From: Paracoccus sp. JM45 | GTDB taxonomy: Bacteria; Pseudomonadota; Alphaproteobacteria; Rhodobacterales; Rhodobacteraceae | Length of the DNA stretch: 64,000 nt | Direction of reading: 5' to 3' | Assembly (NCBI RefSeq): GCF_003590715.1 | Contig: NZ_QQVY01000002.1 | Location: forward strand, 240,460 to 304,459 | Part shown: positions 10,225 to 19,427 of the stretch, piece by piece | Position numbering within the stretch: the stretch's first letter is position 1 | Layout: each line of letters begins with the position of its first letter | Made by a program: the position numbers and the translations under genes | Notes under the pieces: model-generated | What the model was told of the DNA's origin: nothing | The model's input: only the letters and a program-made list of their open reading frames with translations | The model's database searches: none

Positions 10225-10269
10225 TGTCTTTGCGATAGCGCCGCCATAGCCGGCGCTATCGCAAAGACA
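10225..10269. repeat. Perfect 19-bp inverted repeat / stem-loop
   Basis: The arms 10225-10243 and 10251-10269 pair perfectly around a seven-base loop (core GTCTTTGCGATAGCGCCG). There is no T-run on either side. It could be a terminator for the sulfotransferase operon, a protein-binding palindrome or the remnant of an element end. Confidence 0.6.
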
Positions 10270-10284
10270 TTATGTTCTATCAAG

Positions 10285-10318
10285 CGAAAGACTGCAGATA
10301 CACATCTGCAGTCTTTCG
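10285..10318. terminator. Perfect 15-bp stem-loop after the sulfotransferase gene
   Basis: Arms 10285-10299 and 10304-10318 (CGAAAGACTGCAGAT and its complement) with a four-base loop, 35 bases past the sulfotransferase stop. It most likely ends the minus-strand transcript. The stem closes with a CTTTCG-type end but lacks a long T-run. Confidence 0.6.
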
Positions 10319-10352
10319 TTATGTTCCCCAAGGCAGAAAAGAACCTAGTATT

Positions 10353-11330
10353 CTACTTGATCGGGACCAGCCCATTCGCTCTTATCAGCAATTCAAATTC
10401 GCTTTGTGGATGCGTTTGTGTGAATTTAACCGCATCATTCTTGATCGGCGCAAACAGACCTGAAAGTCCGGTGACATGCGGATACTGTTTCGCAATCGCC
10501 TTATTGCCGTTTTCGTACACAGCAAGCAGCGATTGCCGCTGTTCCGTACTCAGAAGCCTCTGCTTGTGGCCATTAACGGCTTTATACAGCTTATCAAGTC
10601 TGATGACCTGATTGACCAGACGGTTGTGATAAGGTTCTGAAAAGTTCAGGGTGTTGCAATGGCGTACAAACTCCAACGCGCTTAGGGACAGGCTTGCTTT
10701 GTGATCGATCATCGCGCCGGTTGGCTGGACGAAACCTTCCGCACCCGGAAGGCCGATACAGCTCAGGAAATCCTGACCAATATCACCATTAACCATGAAC
10801 TTGCGGTCGAAGACACGAACATGGGTCTGATCGGCGGCTCCGCTCCAACGCTCGATCAGGGCTTTGTAATCCAGATACGGATGGGGTTTACGCAATTGTT
10901 CTTCGATCGTGACGGTAAGTCTGGGCTTAAAGTCACGGATCTGCTGGCCATATAGGGATTCAAAGTAATCATCCTGACGGCGTAAATAGCAGACGACATG
11001 AATTTCAACGTCCGGCAGAAAGTCGCGAATGACCTTCGGATGATGCACCCATTCGAATTCTTCCGAGCTGATGACAATATTTTCGTAGCGCGTTGAACCA
11101 ATTTCACGCTTGAACCGCTGCCAAAGTGGAATGTCGTGAATGGGTGCGGCAGATTTCGGGCGCTGGAAGATTGCCTGGCCAATCCGGTGTTGGGCATGAT
11201 TCACGCGACCAGTTTTAGGATAATAATATCCCATATCTTCTAGCCGGTCAGCGTTCATGCCCAAGAAATGCTGCAACCACGTCGTTGCGGTTTTATGCGT
11301 GCCGATATGAATGAAAAGTTTCTGGGTCAT
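10353..11330 (-). CDS. Sulfotransferase-like protein
   Basis: A 325-residue protein with the PAPS-binding 5'-phosphosulfate loop at its N-terminus (FIHIGTHKTATTWLQ) and a plausible 3'-phosphate-binding segment VVCYLRRQDDYFESLYGQQ. The family transfers sulfate from PAPS to a sugar or other hydroxyl. Next to glycosyltransferases, a glycan acceptor is the natural inference. The ATG at 11330 is chosen because GAGG lies about eight bases upstream. The longer frame would need a TTG at 11360 and would overlap the gene before it. Third gene of the run GT4, GT2, sulfotransferase. Confidence 0.8.
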   Translation of the reverse strand: MTQKLFIHIGTHKTATTWLQHFLGMNADRLEDMGYYYPKTGRVNHAQHRIGQAIFQRPKSAAPIHDIPLWQRFKREIGSTRYENIVISSEEFEWVHHPKVIRDFLPDVEIHVVCYLRRQDDYFESLYGQQIRDFKPRLTVTIEEQLRKPHPYLDYKALIERWSGAADQTHVRVFDRKFMVNGDIGQDFLSCIGLPGAEGFVQPTGAMIDHKASLSLSALEFVRHCNTLNFSEPYHNRLVNQVIRLDKLYKAVNGHKQRLLSTEQRQSLLAVYENGNKAIAKQYPHVTGLSGLFAPIKNDAVKFTQTHPQSEFELLIRANGLVPIK

Positions 11331-11343
11331 CTGATGGCCTCGA

Positions 11344-12246
11344 TTATTCTGCTTGTTCAATCTTCGGGCGGAAGCTTAACCCTTTGATGATTGATCCATA
11401 AACCTCACGGCGCAGGCGGTGGGGAACGTCATTTGCCCGCATCTGGTTTCGAACGCCGTAGGCATAGGCCAGAACGTTCATCAACCCGCCTTCACGACGG
11501 CGGAACGATGTTTCATTTCTGGCACCATACTTGAATTTCCACAGGCTCTTTTCATCAACCAGTCCGAAATTGACGCCACGGTTGTCCGGTGTGTCATGCA
11601 CCACGCGGCTTTCGGGAACGAAGATACCGGGATAGCTGCGGGCAATACGGCGTGTGTATTCCGCGTCATCGAACCAGATGAAATAATCGGCGATTGGCAG
11701 ACCATGTTCAGCAACGGCCCAGCGCGGGATCATGACTGACACGAATGAACAGCTGTCAACCAAAGCCCATGGCTTATCAGGTTGCACGAAACGCGCCCAA
11801 TCCCAGACTGTGCGCGGGCAGTTCATCTCGCAAAGAGAGCCATCAATCCATTCGACACGCGAGCAGGCAAAGCTGGGCCGCCATTCGTTTTGGGATTGGA
11901 ATTCGTTCAAGGCACTGTAAAGGCGTTCAATCGCATCGGGTTCCGGATAGGCATCATCATCCGAAATCCAGAAATATTGCGCGCCCATCTGATAGGCGGC
12001 TTTCATTCCCGCATGGAACCCGCCAGCGCCGCCCACATTGCTTGGCAGTTTCAGGTGACGGATAGAGGGGTCGGTCTTGGCACGTGCCTCGACCATTTCA
12101 GCCGTATCATCAGTCGAGGCGTTATTGACGACAAGCACGATATCGGGCCGCATCGTCTGCGCGGCCAGCGCATCAAGGACCTTCATCAGTTTTTCCGAAC
12201 GATTGAAGGTCACAATCACCGCGGCTGTCTTGTTCAGAACACTCAT
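11344..12246 (-). CDS. GlfT-like family 2 glycosyltransferase
   Basis: A 300-residue GT2 protein with AAVIVTFNRSEKL, VVNNASTDDT, SNVGGAGGFHAGM, WISDDDAYPEPDA (DDD metal site) and WFDDAEYTRRI. The GGAGGF and WFDDxEY blocks are characteristic of rhamnosyl/galactofuranosyl transferases of the GlfT1 type. With glf close by, galactofuranose transfer is a reasonable inference, not a demonstration. Four bases separate it from the upstream GT4 gene. It resembles the protein at 18402-19397 in its N-terminal half. Confidence 0.82.
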   Translation of the reverse strand: MSVLNKTAAVIVTFNRSEKLMKVLDALAAQTMRPDIVLVVNNASTDDTAEMVEARAKTDPSIRHLKLPSNVGGAGGFHAGMKAAYQMGAQYFWISDDDAYPEPDAIERLYSALNEFQSQNEWRPSFACSRVEWIDGSLCEMNCPRTVWDWARFVQPDKPWALVDSCSFVSVMIPRWAVAEHGLPIADYFIWFDDAEYTRRIARSYPGIFVPESRVVHDTPDNRGVNFGLVDEKSLWKFKYGARNETSFRRREGGLMNVLAYAYGVRNQMRANDVPHRLRREVYGSIIKGLSFRPKIEQAE

Positions 12247-12250
12247 TCGT

Positions 12251-13861
12251 TCAGTCCCCCAACGCGTCTTCGACAGCCGCGCGATAGATCGGTTTCAACA
12301 CTTCCTCTGCGGTCGGATCGGCGGATAGCTTTTGCCATTTTGCACGGATGCCGTCCTTTTGACGCTGCAGGAAGCTGTTGTCATTAAACATGCGGTCAAT
12401 CGCGAACACCGTCTGACGCACCCCTTGATAAGGCTGGGCCGGGACAAGAAGATCATCAGGAAGCAGTTCGTCCTGAGAGCCGACGCGGCTTGAAATCGGA
12501 ATGCAGCCATGCGTGATCGCTTCATAGCACACCAAGGCCAGCCCTTCGTTATTGGACGGCAGAATCAGAATATCCGATTGTTCCAGCAGTGCAGGGACAT
12601 CTGTATTCCCCGGCAGCTGTGCGACCTTGCTGCCCAGACCATAGCGGCGCAGCAATCGCGTCACGGCATGCTCGAACGGGCCTTCGCCGACCATTGTGGC
12701 GCTGAAGGCTACGTTGTTCTTCTTCGCCCAGACATCCAGCGCCCGAAGCGTTTCCACAACCACCACAGGGCGTTTCTGGTAATACATCCGCCCGACAAAA
12801 GCGACATGCAGCGTTTTCTGACCTGCCTGCAACCTTAGGTCCGGCATGGGAATCTGGCCATCCTTACGGTCCAGCATCCGGCCAAGAACAACCTTGCTTG
12901 GGGGCGCGTTGAACTGTCCCTGCATATAATCCACCAGTTCACCGCTGATGACATGCTGCACATCCAGATAATTCGACCACACACCCGAAATCCGCGGATA
13001 ACCGCCATCGGCATGTTCGACAATATGAGTGCTGTCGATCGTCTTCACCCAAGGCATGCGGGATCGCAGCAACGGCAGCAATTCATAGAAGGGAATGCAA
13101 TGATGGTTGTGCACAAGCGCGATGTTTTCTTGCAGGACCAGCTTCTCGACAAAGCGGGCCCATAGGTGGTGCGGCAACCACCTGTCCAGCCGGATAAACG
13201 TGACATCGGGGTGATCCGGCAGCCTATCGGCATAGCGCTGAAGCGACGGAACCGAGGCGACGACGAAAACGCGCAAGCCGGATTCAAGTGCCCAACGGAT
13301 GGTATCAAAACCCAGCTTTTCAGCCCCGCCGGTTTCCAGCCAATGCATCCCGATCAAGGCCGCAGGGCGCTGTGTCGTTTCGGGGCGCTGCGCGTCGGGC
13401 AACAGATCGGCGCCCTTATTGAAAGAAATGGCAGTCATCCGGTTACGACGACCCGCATGCCGCTTGCGGCGCATTTCGGCCTGAAACCTAATATATTCAT
13501 AGGCCATCGGGCTCGCGGCGAACAGCCTGCCCAATCTGGCTTGCGGCCTCCACGGAGCATCGGTTTGCTTTGTTTCCGAAGGCAAAGGCGGGCGCGGAAT
13601 CGAAATCCGTATCGTCACCTCTGGCGAATCCTCGCGAAGTCCGGGGCGTTCGATTGTTCCCAAAAATTGTGGACCCAAATCTTGTGGGCCGGGAATATAA
13701 ACGCCCTCGATGACCTCTGGCTTGGACCAGACAGCATTGATCCCCAATTCGACAATATAGCGCAGATGCTGGGTCGTAAAAATCCGTTCATAGATAGCGC
13801 GAAATTCTAGAATCTGGCTCTCGATATAGGAAGAAGCCGCAAGAGAGGCCGTTTTCGACAT
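12251..13861 (-). CDS. Family 4-type glycosyltransferase
   Basis: A 536-residue protein. The N-terminal ~180 residues are not recognised. The rest is a GT-B glycosyltransferase: the acceptor half has IGMHWLETGGAEK near residue 190, and the donor half has VAFVGRMYYQKRP, MVGEGPFEHA and the nucleotide-sugar site PSNNEGLALVCYEAITHGC. The ATG at 13861 is preferred over a TTG 63 bases upstream. First gene of a three-gene run with a GlfT-like transferase and a sulfotransferase. Donor unknown. Confidence 0.85.
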   Translation of the reverse strand: MSKTASLAASSYIESQILEFRAIYERIFTTQHLRYIVELGINAVWSKPEVIEGVYIPGPQDLGPQFLGTIERPGLREDSPEVTIRISIPRPPLPSETKQTDAPWRPQARLGRLFAASPMAYEYIRFQAEMRRKRHAGRRNRMTAISFNKGADLLPDAQRPETTQRPAALIGMHWLETGGAEKLGFDTIRWALESGLRVFVVASVPSLQRYADRLPDHPDVTFIRLDRWLPHHLWARFVEKLVLQENIALVHNHHCIPFYELLPLLRSRMPWVKTIDSTHIVEHADGGYPRISGVWSNYLDVQHVISGELVDYMQGQFNAPPSKVVLGRMLDRKDGQIPMPDLRLQAGQKTLHVAFVGRMYYQKRPVVVVETLRALDVWAKKNNVAFSATMVGEGPFEHAVTRLLRRYGLGSKVAQLPGNTDVPALLEQSDILILPSNNEGLALVCYEAITHGCIPISSRVGSQDELLPDDLLVPAQPYQGVRQTVFAIDRMFNDNSFLQRQKDGIRAKWQKLSADPTAEEVLKPIYRAAVEDALGD

Positions 13862-14084
13862 ATGTGTAGATTCCCGAATTTCCGTTATCACTGTTCTATT
13901 GGCCCAAGTTATCAACCGCAGCAATGAACATGCGAAAAGCTACATGAGAATTCCGGACTGTTCCATCCCTGCCCGAAGATCAGGCTTTCCATCAATAATA
14001 GTTGATAGATATGTATTTTTTCCTTGCCGGACCAAGGGCTCAGGTGCGGTGGATAGACGTTGTGATAGCGAACCCCAAACCCGA

Positions 14085-15221
14085 CTATTGCGCGGCGTCT
14101 CGCATCCGGCGAATGTTTGCAAAGGTTTCAGCCGCACGCAGACCACGGATTTCGGATAACGCTTTTGCACTCTGGCTTTCCAATGCGCGAATCCGGTTGT
14201 TCAGACCTGAAATCGCCTGTTCCAGCGACTTGTTCTGCCATTGAAGAACCTGACCGTCTATATCACCATTCCGCAAACGTTCCGCGACCGGCCAAATCTG
14301 CTTTTCCGAATTTTCCTTGGCAACCCCGGACCAGATATAATCCGGAACCTGTTGAAGCGCGGATGAGGCTGCCTGCCCATAGCGATAGCGTGCGCCCGCC
14401 TCCAGACGCGTGATATGCCATGTCATATTGTTCAGAAGCCACCGGCAGGCCACAAGCAGATTGTCACGGTCATCAACCGCAAAGCCGCCGATAATTGTTT
14501 TGAAATGGGTGAAGAACGCCACCAGTTCGATTCCGGTCGAGGCCATCGTCTGACCGGGCCGGTTGATCCGGTGGCAGCATGTGACAGCATTGATAAAACC
14601 TATGCTGTTGGCGGCCAGACAGACTGCCCAGTGGAACGGGTTGTCCTCGAAGAAAAAATCACCCTCGGGAAAGCGCAGCTTTTCGCGTTCAAGAAAATCA
14701 CGGCTATAGAATTTGCGCCAGGGAACGGCGATCATATCAAGGCCAAGGATGCGGCTTTCGGTCAATGGCAGACCGTTGACCAGTCGTGCCCAACGTTGTG
14801 CATCCGCTGGGTGCTTGATCCTGTCGGCTTTCTGATCGAATTCCAGATAATTGGTAAACAGGATATCGGTCGGGTGCATGGCCCAATGCGCCCTTGCACG
14901 CCGGAAACCTTCCGGTTCGATCCAGTCATCGCCATCAACGAAAAAGACCGTATCCTTGGTCGCTTCTGCCAAGCCGATATTGGCACCGATCCCGACGCCA
15001 CCCATAGTATTTGTACCAAGATAGACCGGACGCACGGCAATATCCGCACCAAAGCCTGCCTGATCGATGAACGTCCGGACCGCCTCGACGGTGCCGTCAT
15101 CAGACCCGTCGTCAATGACAATCACCTCATCGCCGGCTATTGCGACGCCGGCCACGGATTGCAGGCAGCGACTGATATAGGGTTCGATATTATAGGTCGT
15201 CACAATGAAGCTGATCGACAT
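14085..15221 (-). CDS. Family 2 glycosyltransferase (copy B of duplicated module, second gene)
   Basis: A 378-residue GT-A protein: ISFIVTTYNIEPYI, VIDDGSDDGT, FFVDGDDWIE, then PWRKFYSRDFL, a GDFFFEDNPFHWA block and CHRINRPGQTM. These middle blocks match the gene at 6469-7701, and both end in a long helical tail (here SLEQAISGLNNRIRALESQ, likely coiled coil). The ATG at 15221 has AAGGGG upstream and lies one base after the stop of the preceding gene. The longer frame is not supported. Sugar and acceptor unknown. Confidence 0.85.
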   Translation of the reverse strand: MSISFIVTTYNIEPYISRCLQSVAGVAIAGDEVIVIDDGSDDGTVEAVRTFIDQAGFGADIAVRPVYLGTNTMGGVGIGANIGLAEATKDTVFFVDGDDWIEPEGFRRARAHWAMHPTDILFTNYLEFDQKADRIKHPADAQRWARLVNGLPLTESRILGLDMIAVPWRKFYSRDFLEREKLRFPEGDFFFEDNPFHWAVCLAANSIGFINAVTCCHRINRPGQTMASTGIELVAFFTHFKTIIGGFAVDDRDNLLVACRWLLNNMTWHITRLEAGARYRYGQAASSALQQVPDYIWSGVAKENSEKQIWPVAERLRNGDIDGQVLQWQNKSLEQAISGLNNRIRALESQSAKALSEIRGLRAAETFANIRRMRDAAQ

Positions 15222-15222
15222 G

Positions 15223-16200
15223 TCAGGCCCCTTCCGACAATAGGAACTGCACGATATCTGCAGCGCGATCCGGCTGCTGCGCTGAAAAAATCTGGAACTC
15301 GGCCGGGGTAAAGCGCAGATAGCTATCGGTCGCCAGCTTTTGGAACAAAGGGACCAGATCAGGATCAACACGCTGTAAGTTCCAGCGACAGATATCATCA
15401 AGGAAATGGATAAAGCGCGACATCAACTGGTTGTCGTTCGCCTGCCGGACCTGTTCGGTCAGTTCCGATAGAATGCCGCCAAGGCACAGCCGTTCCTCGC
15501 CAGTGCGGGACGTCAAATGGTGTCCGCGATCCCCGATGACATGCAACGCCCCGATATGATCAAGCGCCTGCACCTGACGTGCTTTCAGGAAGCTGAGCCA
15601 ATGCAGACTGATGTCATTGTGCACCGGTGTCTCAGAGCACCTGATATCATTGTCGCGCAAGAAAGCCGTTCTGTAGATCTTGTTCCAAGGATAGGCACTG
15701 ATCATGATCAGGTCCTGCCGCTCTTTCGCGGTCAGAATTTTTGCGGAATTTCCGGCCAAGGCCCTGTTCCACATGGCTTCCTCGGTCTGGAATGTCCCGC
15801 GACGGCCCTCGGTTTCCTCGACCCGGGTATCGCTGTGCCGAAAAATCGTGAAATCGGCTTGCTCCGCCTGCAAATGCCGTTGCCAGATCAGCGGTAGATC
15901 AGCGCACAACCTGTCATCGGCATCAAAGAACAGGACGTTGTCGGTTCTAACGGCGTCCAGCCCCATATTGCGCGCATGTCCCGCCCCTTTCTGAGTGGGC
16001 GAGCGGAGATAGGTGATATCCAGACCCAAGGTATCTGCCCCAAAGCCCACAAGCTGTGGCGTGCAGGCAGGTTCCGAGGCATCATCGGCGATGATAACCT
16101 GAGAAAATATCCCCATCGTCGCGATCTGGTCCAGAAGAATTGCAAGGTCTTCAGGCAGGTTCCAGACCGGGATAACGATAGCCAGCTGACCCTGTTGCAT
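15223..16200 (-). CDS. Family 2 glycosyltransferase (copy B of duplicated module, first gene)
   Basis: A 325-residue GT-A protein: LAIVIPVWNLPEDL, IIADDASEP, GAGHARNMGLD, LFFDADDRLC, then SAYPWNKIYRTAFL and a histidine-rich segment before the helical C-terminus. It parallels the AT-rich protein at 7704-8684 in motif order and length but has normal GC, so the two copies have diverged. The ATG at 16200 follows the upstream gene by eight bases. The annotated longer frame to 16287 would overlap that gene and lacks a start signal. Confidence 0.84.
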   Translation of the reverse strand: MQQGQLAIVIPVWNLPEDLAILLDQIATMGIFSQVIIADDASEPACTPQLVGFGADTLGLDITYLRSPTQKGAGHARNMGLDAVRTDNVLFFDADDRLCADLPLIWQRHLQAEQADFTIFRHSDTRVEETEGRRGTFQTEEAMWNRALAGNSAKILTAKERQDLIMISAYPWNKIYRTAFLRDNDIRCSETPVHNDISLHWLSFLKARQVQALDHIGALHVIGDRGHHLTSRTGEERLCLGGILSELTEQVRQANDNQLMSRFIHFLDDICRWNLQRVDPDLVPLFQKLATDSYLRFTPAEFQIFSAQQPDRAADIVQFLLSEGA

Positions 16201-16208
16201 TTTCAGGG

Positions 16209-16784
16209 TCACACCGCAAACAGCCGAAGATCCAGCAGATCGATATCCACATCCCCTGCCCTGAAGAACAGGATCAGTTCCCGCCATTTGGCCTGTTTGG
16301 GCAGATCAACTGCCGATGCCAGATCCAGCACATCCAGATGCGTGCTGGGTTGGGCAAATGAAACCATCGTCTTGGAGAAGAACGTATCGACGAAATGTTC
16401 GCCATTTCCCGACCGGACACACAGGCGAGTGGTGATCGACGATGCCGCCTGACTGCGCACAACAACCCCCAAAACAGCCGTCGATCCCAGATTCAAATCG
16501 CCCAGTTCGATATGCAAAGCCTGCCAAAGCAGGTTTTTGGACGAACGGATGCTGATATTCAGCATGTTCGAAAGATCCGAGGTGAAATTACCCGATACGT
16601 CCGAATTCGGGTCACATGACATGAAAACGCCATCAATGACCTGATGCTTTCCTCCCAAAATCTCGCCCTGCCCTTCATGCGCGCGCAGCATCTGCAGGGT
16701 AAAGCGGCTATGGGCATCCGGGCCGATAAGGATGTTGTCTTGCATAAGAGGTGTGCCTGATAATATTGGTCTTTCGCGCATCAT
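16209..16784 (-). CDS. Protein of unknown function in the glycan cluster
   Basis: Up to 191 residues, with possible starts at 16784, 16781 or 16745; none has a clear ribosome-binding site. I recognise no domain. The sequence is rich in alternating hydrophobic residues (LHIELGDLNLGSTAVLGVVV) and looks beta-sheet based, with no signal peptide or membrane segment. It lies between ugd and the duplicated glycosyltransferase module and ends eight bases before the next start, so it is probably the first gene of that operon. Confidence 0.6.
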   Translation of the reverse strand: MMRERPILSGTPLMQDNILIGPDAHSRFTLQMLRAHEGQGEILGGKHQVIDGVFMSCDPNSDVSGNFTSDLSNMLNISIRSSKNLLWQALHIELGDLNLGSTAVLGVVVRSQAASSITTRLCVRSGNGEHFVDTFFSKTMVSFAQPSTHLDVLDLASAVDLPKQAKWRELILFFRAGDVDIDLLDLRLFAV

Positions 16785-16830
16785 AGCGACGATGGCACGG
16801 CACTGCCATCGTCAAGACATAGGACCGGCG

Positions 16831-17997
16831 TCAATTGTCGCGGAACAGGTCGCGCGTAAAGATCTTATCTGTAACGTCGGAAATATCTTCGGTAATCCGG
16901 TTCGCAACGATCAGATCGCTGACTTCCTTGAAGCGTAACAGATCACGTTCATTGCGCGAATTGAGGAAGCTGTCTTCCGACATCGTCGGTTCATAGATGA
17001 TGACCTCGATCCCCTCGCCCTTGATCTGTTTCATCAGGTCCTGAACAGAACTGTCACGGAAATTGTCCGAACCTGCTTTCATCACCAGCCGGTAAATTCC
17101 GACACATTGGGGCTTTTGCGCGATAATCCGTTTTGCCAGAAAGCTTTTCCGGGTCTGGTTCGCCTCGACAATCGCACCGATCAGGTTTTGCGGCACGTTC
17201 TGGTAATTTGCCAGAAGTTGCTTGCTGTCTTTTGGCAGGCAATAGCCGCCATAGCCGAACGAAGGATTGTTGTAATGGCTGCCGATCCGCGGATCCAGAC
17301 TGACGCCTTCGATGATCTGACGGCTTTGAAGGCCGTGGGCCAAAGCATAGCTGTCAAGTTCGTTGAAATAGGCGACCCGCATCGCAAGATAGGTATTCGC
17401 GAAAAGCTTGATCGCCTCGGCTTCATCCGGATCCGTCAGAAGAATCGGCACATTCTCTTTTATCGCGGCACCTTCAAGCAGCTTGGCAAAAACCTGCGCA
17501 CGCTCGGATCTTTCGCCGACAACGATACGCGAGGGGTGAAGGTTGTCATAAAGCGCCTGACCTTCGCGCAGGAATTCCGGCGAGAACATGATCTTGTCAG
17601 AGCCGGTTTTGGCGATCAAGGAACGTGTATAGCCAACCGGAATTGTCGATTTGATAACCATCACAGCTTCCGGATTGATCCGGGTCACCTGCTCGACCAC
17701 GGATTCAATGCTTTCGGTATTGAAGGCATTCGTTTCGGGATCATAATTGGTAGGCGTGGCGATAATGACAAATTCGGCGTCGGCATAAGCTTCTGCGGGA
17801 TCCATCGTTGCCTTCAGCGACAAGGTCTCTTCGGCCAGATAACGTTCACATTCGGCATCGACGATCGGGGATACGCCTGCCGACACCATCTTGATCTTGT
17901 CCTGAATTACATCAATCGCAATCACATCGTGATACCGTGCCAGCAAAATTGCATTGGACAGCCCAACATAGCCAAGTCCCGCGATCGCAATCTTCAT
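16831..17997 (-). CDS. ugd: UDP-glucose 6-dehydrogenase
   Basis: A 388-residue nucleotide-sugar dehydrogenase of the short Ugd type. The NAD-binding motif is [34 protein letters not shown] and FSPEFLREG follow, and the catalytic cysteine is in [15 protein letters not shown]. The enzyme oxidises UDP-glucose to UDP-glucuronate in two NAD-dependent steps, feeding acidic polysaccharide synthesis. Length matches the bacterial short form. Only 46 bases separate it from the unknown gene downstream. Confidence 0.94.
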   Translation of the reverse strand: MKIAIAGLGYVGLSNAILLARYHDVIAIDVIQDKIKMVSAGVSPIVDAECERYLAEETLSLKATMDPAEAYADAEFVIIATPTNYDPETNAFNTESIESVVEQVTRINPEAVMVIKSTIPVGYTRSLIAKTGSDKIMFSPEFLREGQALYDNLHPSRIVVGERSERAQVFAKLLEGAAIKENVPILLTDPDEAEAIKLFANTYLAMRVAYFNELDSYALAHGLQSRQIIEGVSLDPRIGSHYNNPSFGYGGYCLPKDSKQLLANYQNVPQNLIGAIVEANQTRKSFLAKRIIAQKPQCVGIYRLVMKAGSDNFRDSSVQDLMKQIKGEGIEVIIYEPTMSEDSFLNSRNERDLLRFKEVSDLIVANRITEDISDVTDKIFTRDLFRDN

Positions 17998-18401
17998 ATT
18001 CAGCTATCCTTCAATACTTGTAGATATGGACATTGCAGAAGTCCGGTTAATTCTCCAGTCCGGATTGGAGCCTTTTATATGCTGGCTTCCTGCATCCGGC
18101 CTGTTTGAAATAATTTATTCACCTATTTAATCGCCTTACCTAAATATTTGGCAATCTATGGTCAGGGGATCTTTGCATATTTCTCTGCCATCTCAGCATT
18201 CAGACACTATCAACATATAGACCGTCAACTTGGGCCTGCAGCTTATCCCCTTTGTGAACTGGACAAATTTCTGCAGGGCGTACGGCGCCATCATGACATT
18301 GCCATCTAGTTGCCCGAAGCTTGGCAGTTATGTTAGTGGTCGCGCGAAATGGACGGGCACCACGGGCCTCGTGCGCACCCTATCAGGTCATTTTCAGGCA
18401 T
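17998..18401. other. Divergent promoter region between ugd and a glycosyltransferase
   Basis: About 400 bases between divergent start codons, AT-rich near 18110-18170. It must hold promoters for both directions, but I see no confident operator, -35/-10 pair, strong hairpin or RNA gene. Small open frames at 18230-18448 have no recognisable product. Confidence 0.5.
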
Positions 18402-19397
18402 ATGCTACAGGACGTTCCGACCCTTACCGCAGCCGTGGTCACGCATAACCGGCTGGAAAAACTGGTCACGACAGTCGAACGCCTTTTGTCCGAACCCGTC
18501 AGCCGTGTGGTTGTGGTCAATAATGCCTCGACCGATGGCACGGCGGCATGGCTGGATCAATTAACGGACCCGCGCTTGATTGTGCATCACAGCAAGGAAA
18601 ACCTAGGTGGTGCGGGGGGATTTTCCATTGCGATGGAAATTGCGCGTAATCGTACCGATGCGGATTGGATTGTTGTCATGGATGACGACGGGCGGCCCCA
18701 TTCCGGTACGGTTGCAGCTTTTCAGCAAATGGACCTGACAGGTTGGGACGCGATCGGCGCTGCCGTTTTTCATCCTGACGGGCAAATCTGCGAAATGAAT
18801 CGCCCCTATCGCAACCCTTTCTGGCATGCAGGTCGTTTTCTGAAGACATTGGCAAAGATGCCCTTGGGAAAGGGACGGAACGGCTTCCATCTGTCGGATC
18901 AGGATTACCGTAGTGATGGCCCGATTTTGCCTATCGATATGACCAGCTTTGTCGGGTTCTTCGTTTCACGTTCTGCATTGATCCATGCGGGCCTGCCCGA
19001 TCCGCGCTTGTTCATCTATGGTGACGACCAGCTGTACACGCTGCAAATGCGCCGTAAAAAGCTGCGTATCGGCTTTGCGCCGCAGGTGACCTTCGAACAT
19101 GACACACAGGCCGTTCAAGGCAAAAACGGGTTGATCCTGCGGCCGCTGTGGAAAGTGTTCTATATGTATAGAAACGCTTTGATGGCATATCGGGTGGCGG
19201 CGGGACCGTGGTTCTGGCCTTTGGTTCCAGTTCTGCTGCGCAAATGGCGGCGCAAAGCCGGGGATTATGGCGATGATGCCGCCATGTTCCGGACAATGCT
19301 GGAACTGGCCATAGGCGACGGCCTGCGCCGGAAACTGGATCGCGAACACGCTGACGTCGTCGAACGGGCGGGTGGTGATCCATCCGGCAGGGTCTGA
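18402..19397 (+). CDS. GlfT-like family 2 glycosyltransferase
   Basis: A 331-residue protein with TAAVVTHNRLEKL, VVVNNASTDGT, ENLGGAGGFSIAME, IVVMDDDGRPH (DDD metal site) and FIYGDDQLYTLQ, in the order seen in GlfT1-like rhamnosyl/galactofuranosyl transferases. It resembles the minus-strand gene at 11344-12246. The ATG at 18402 begins just before the conserved fold, with an AGG close upstream. The longer frame would need a TTG. It stands alone on the plus strand at the cluster edge. Confidence 0.82.
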   Translation: MLQDVPTLTAAVVTHNRLEKLVTTVERLLSEPVSRVVVVNNASTDGTAAWLDQLTDPRLIVHHSKENLGGAGGFSIAMEIARNRTDADWIVVMDDDGRPHSGTVAAFQQMDLTGWDAIGAAVFHPDGQICEMNRPYRNPFWHAGRFLKTLAKMPLGKGRNGFHLSDQDYRSDGPILPIDMTSFVGFFVSRSALIHAGLPDPRLFIYGDDQLYTLQMRRKKLRIGFAPQVTFEHDTQAVQGKNGLILRPLWKVFYMYRNALMAYRVAAGPWFWPLVPVLLRKWRRKAGDYGDDAAMFRTMLELAIGDGLRRKLDREHADVVERAGGDPSGRV

Positions 19398-19399
19398 AC

Positions 19400-19420
19400 G
19401 CCGGCCCTGTGAAGGCCGGC
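19400..19420. terminator. Hairpin between convergent genes
   Basis: A perfect 7-bp GC stem (19400-19406 with 19414-19420) with a seven-base loop lies between the glycosyltransferase stop and the convergent fghA stop. It probably ends transcription at the right border of the glycan cluster. Confidence 0.6.
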
Positions 19421-19427
19421 ATCTGGA

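Noticed and set aside
18230-18448. Open frame overlapping the 5' end of a glycosyltransferase gene
   Set aside because: No start signal, no domain, and largely in the wrong frame over the real gene.
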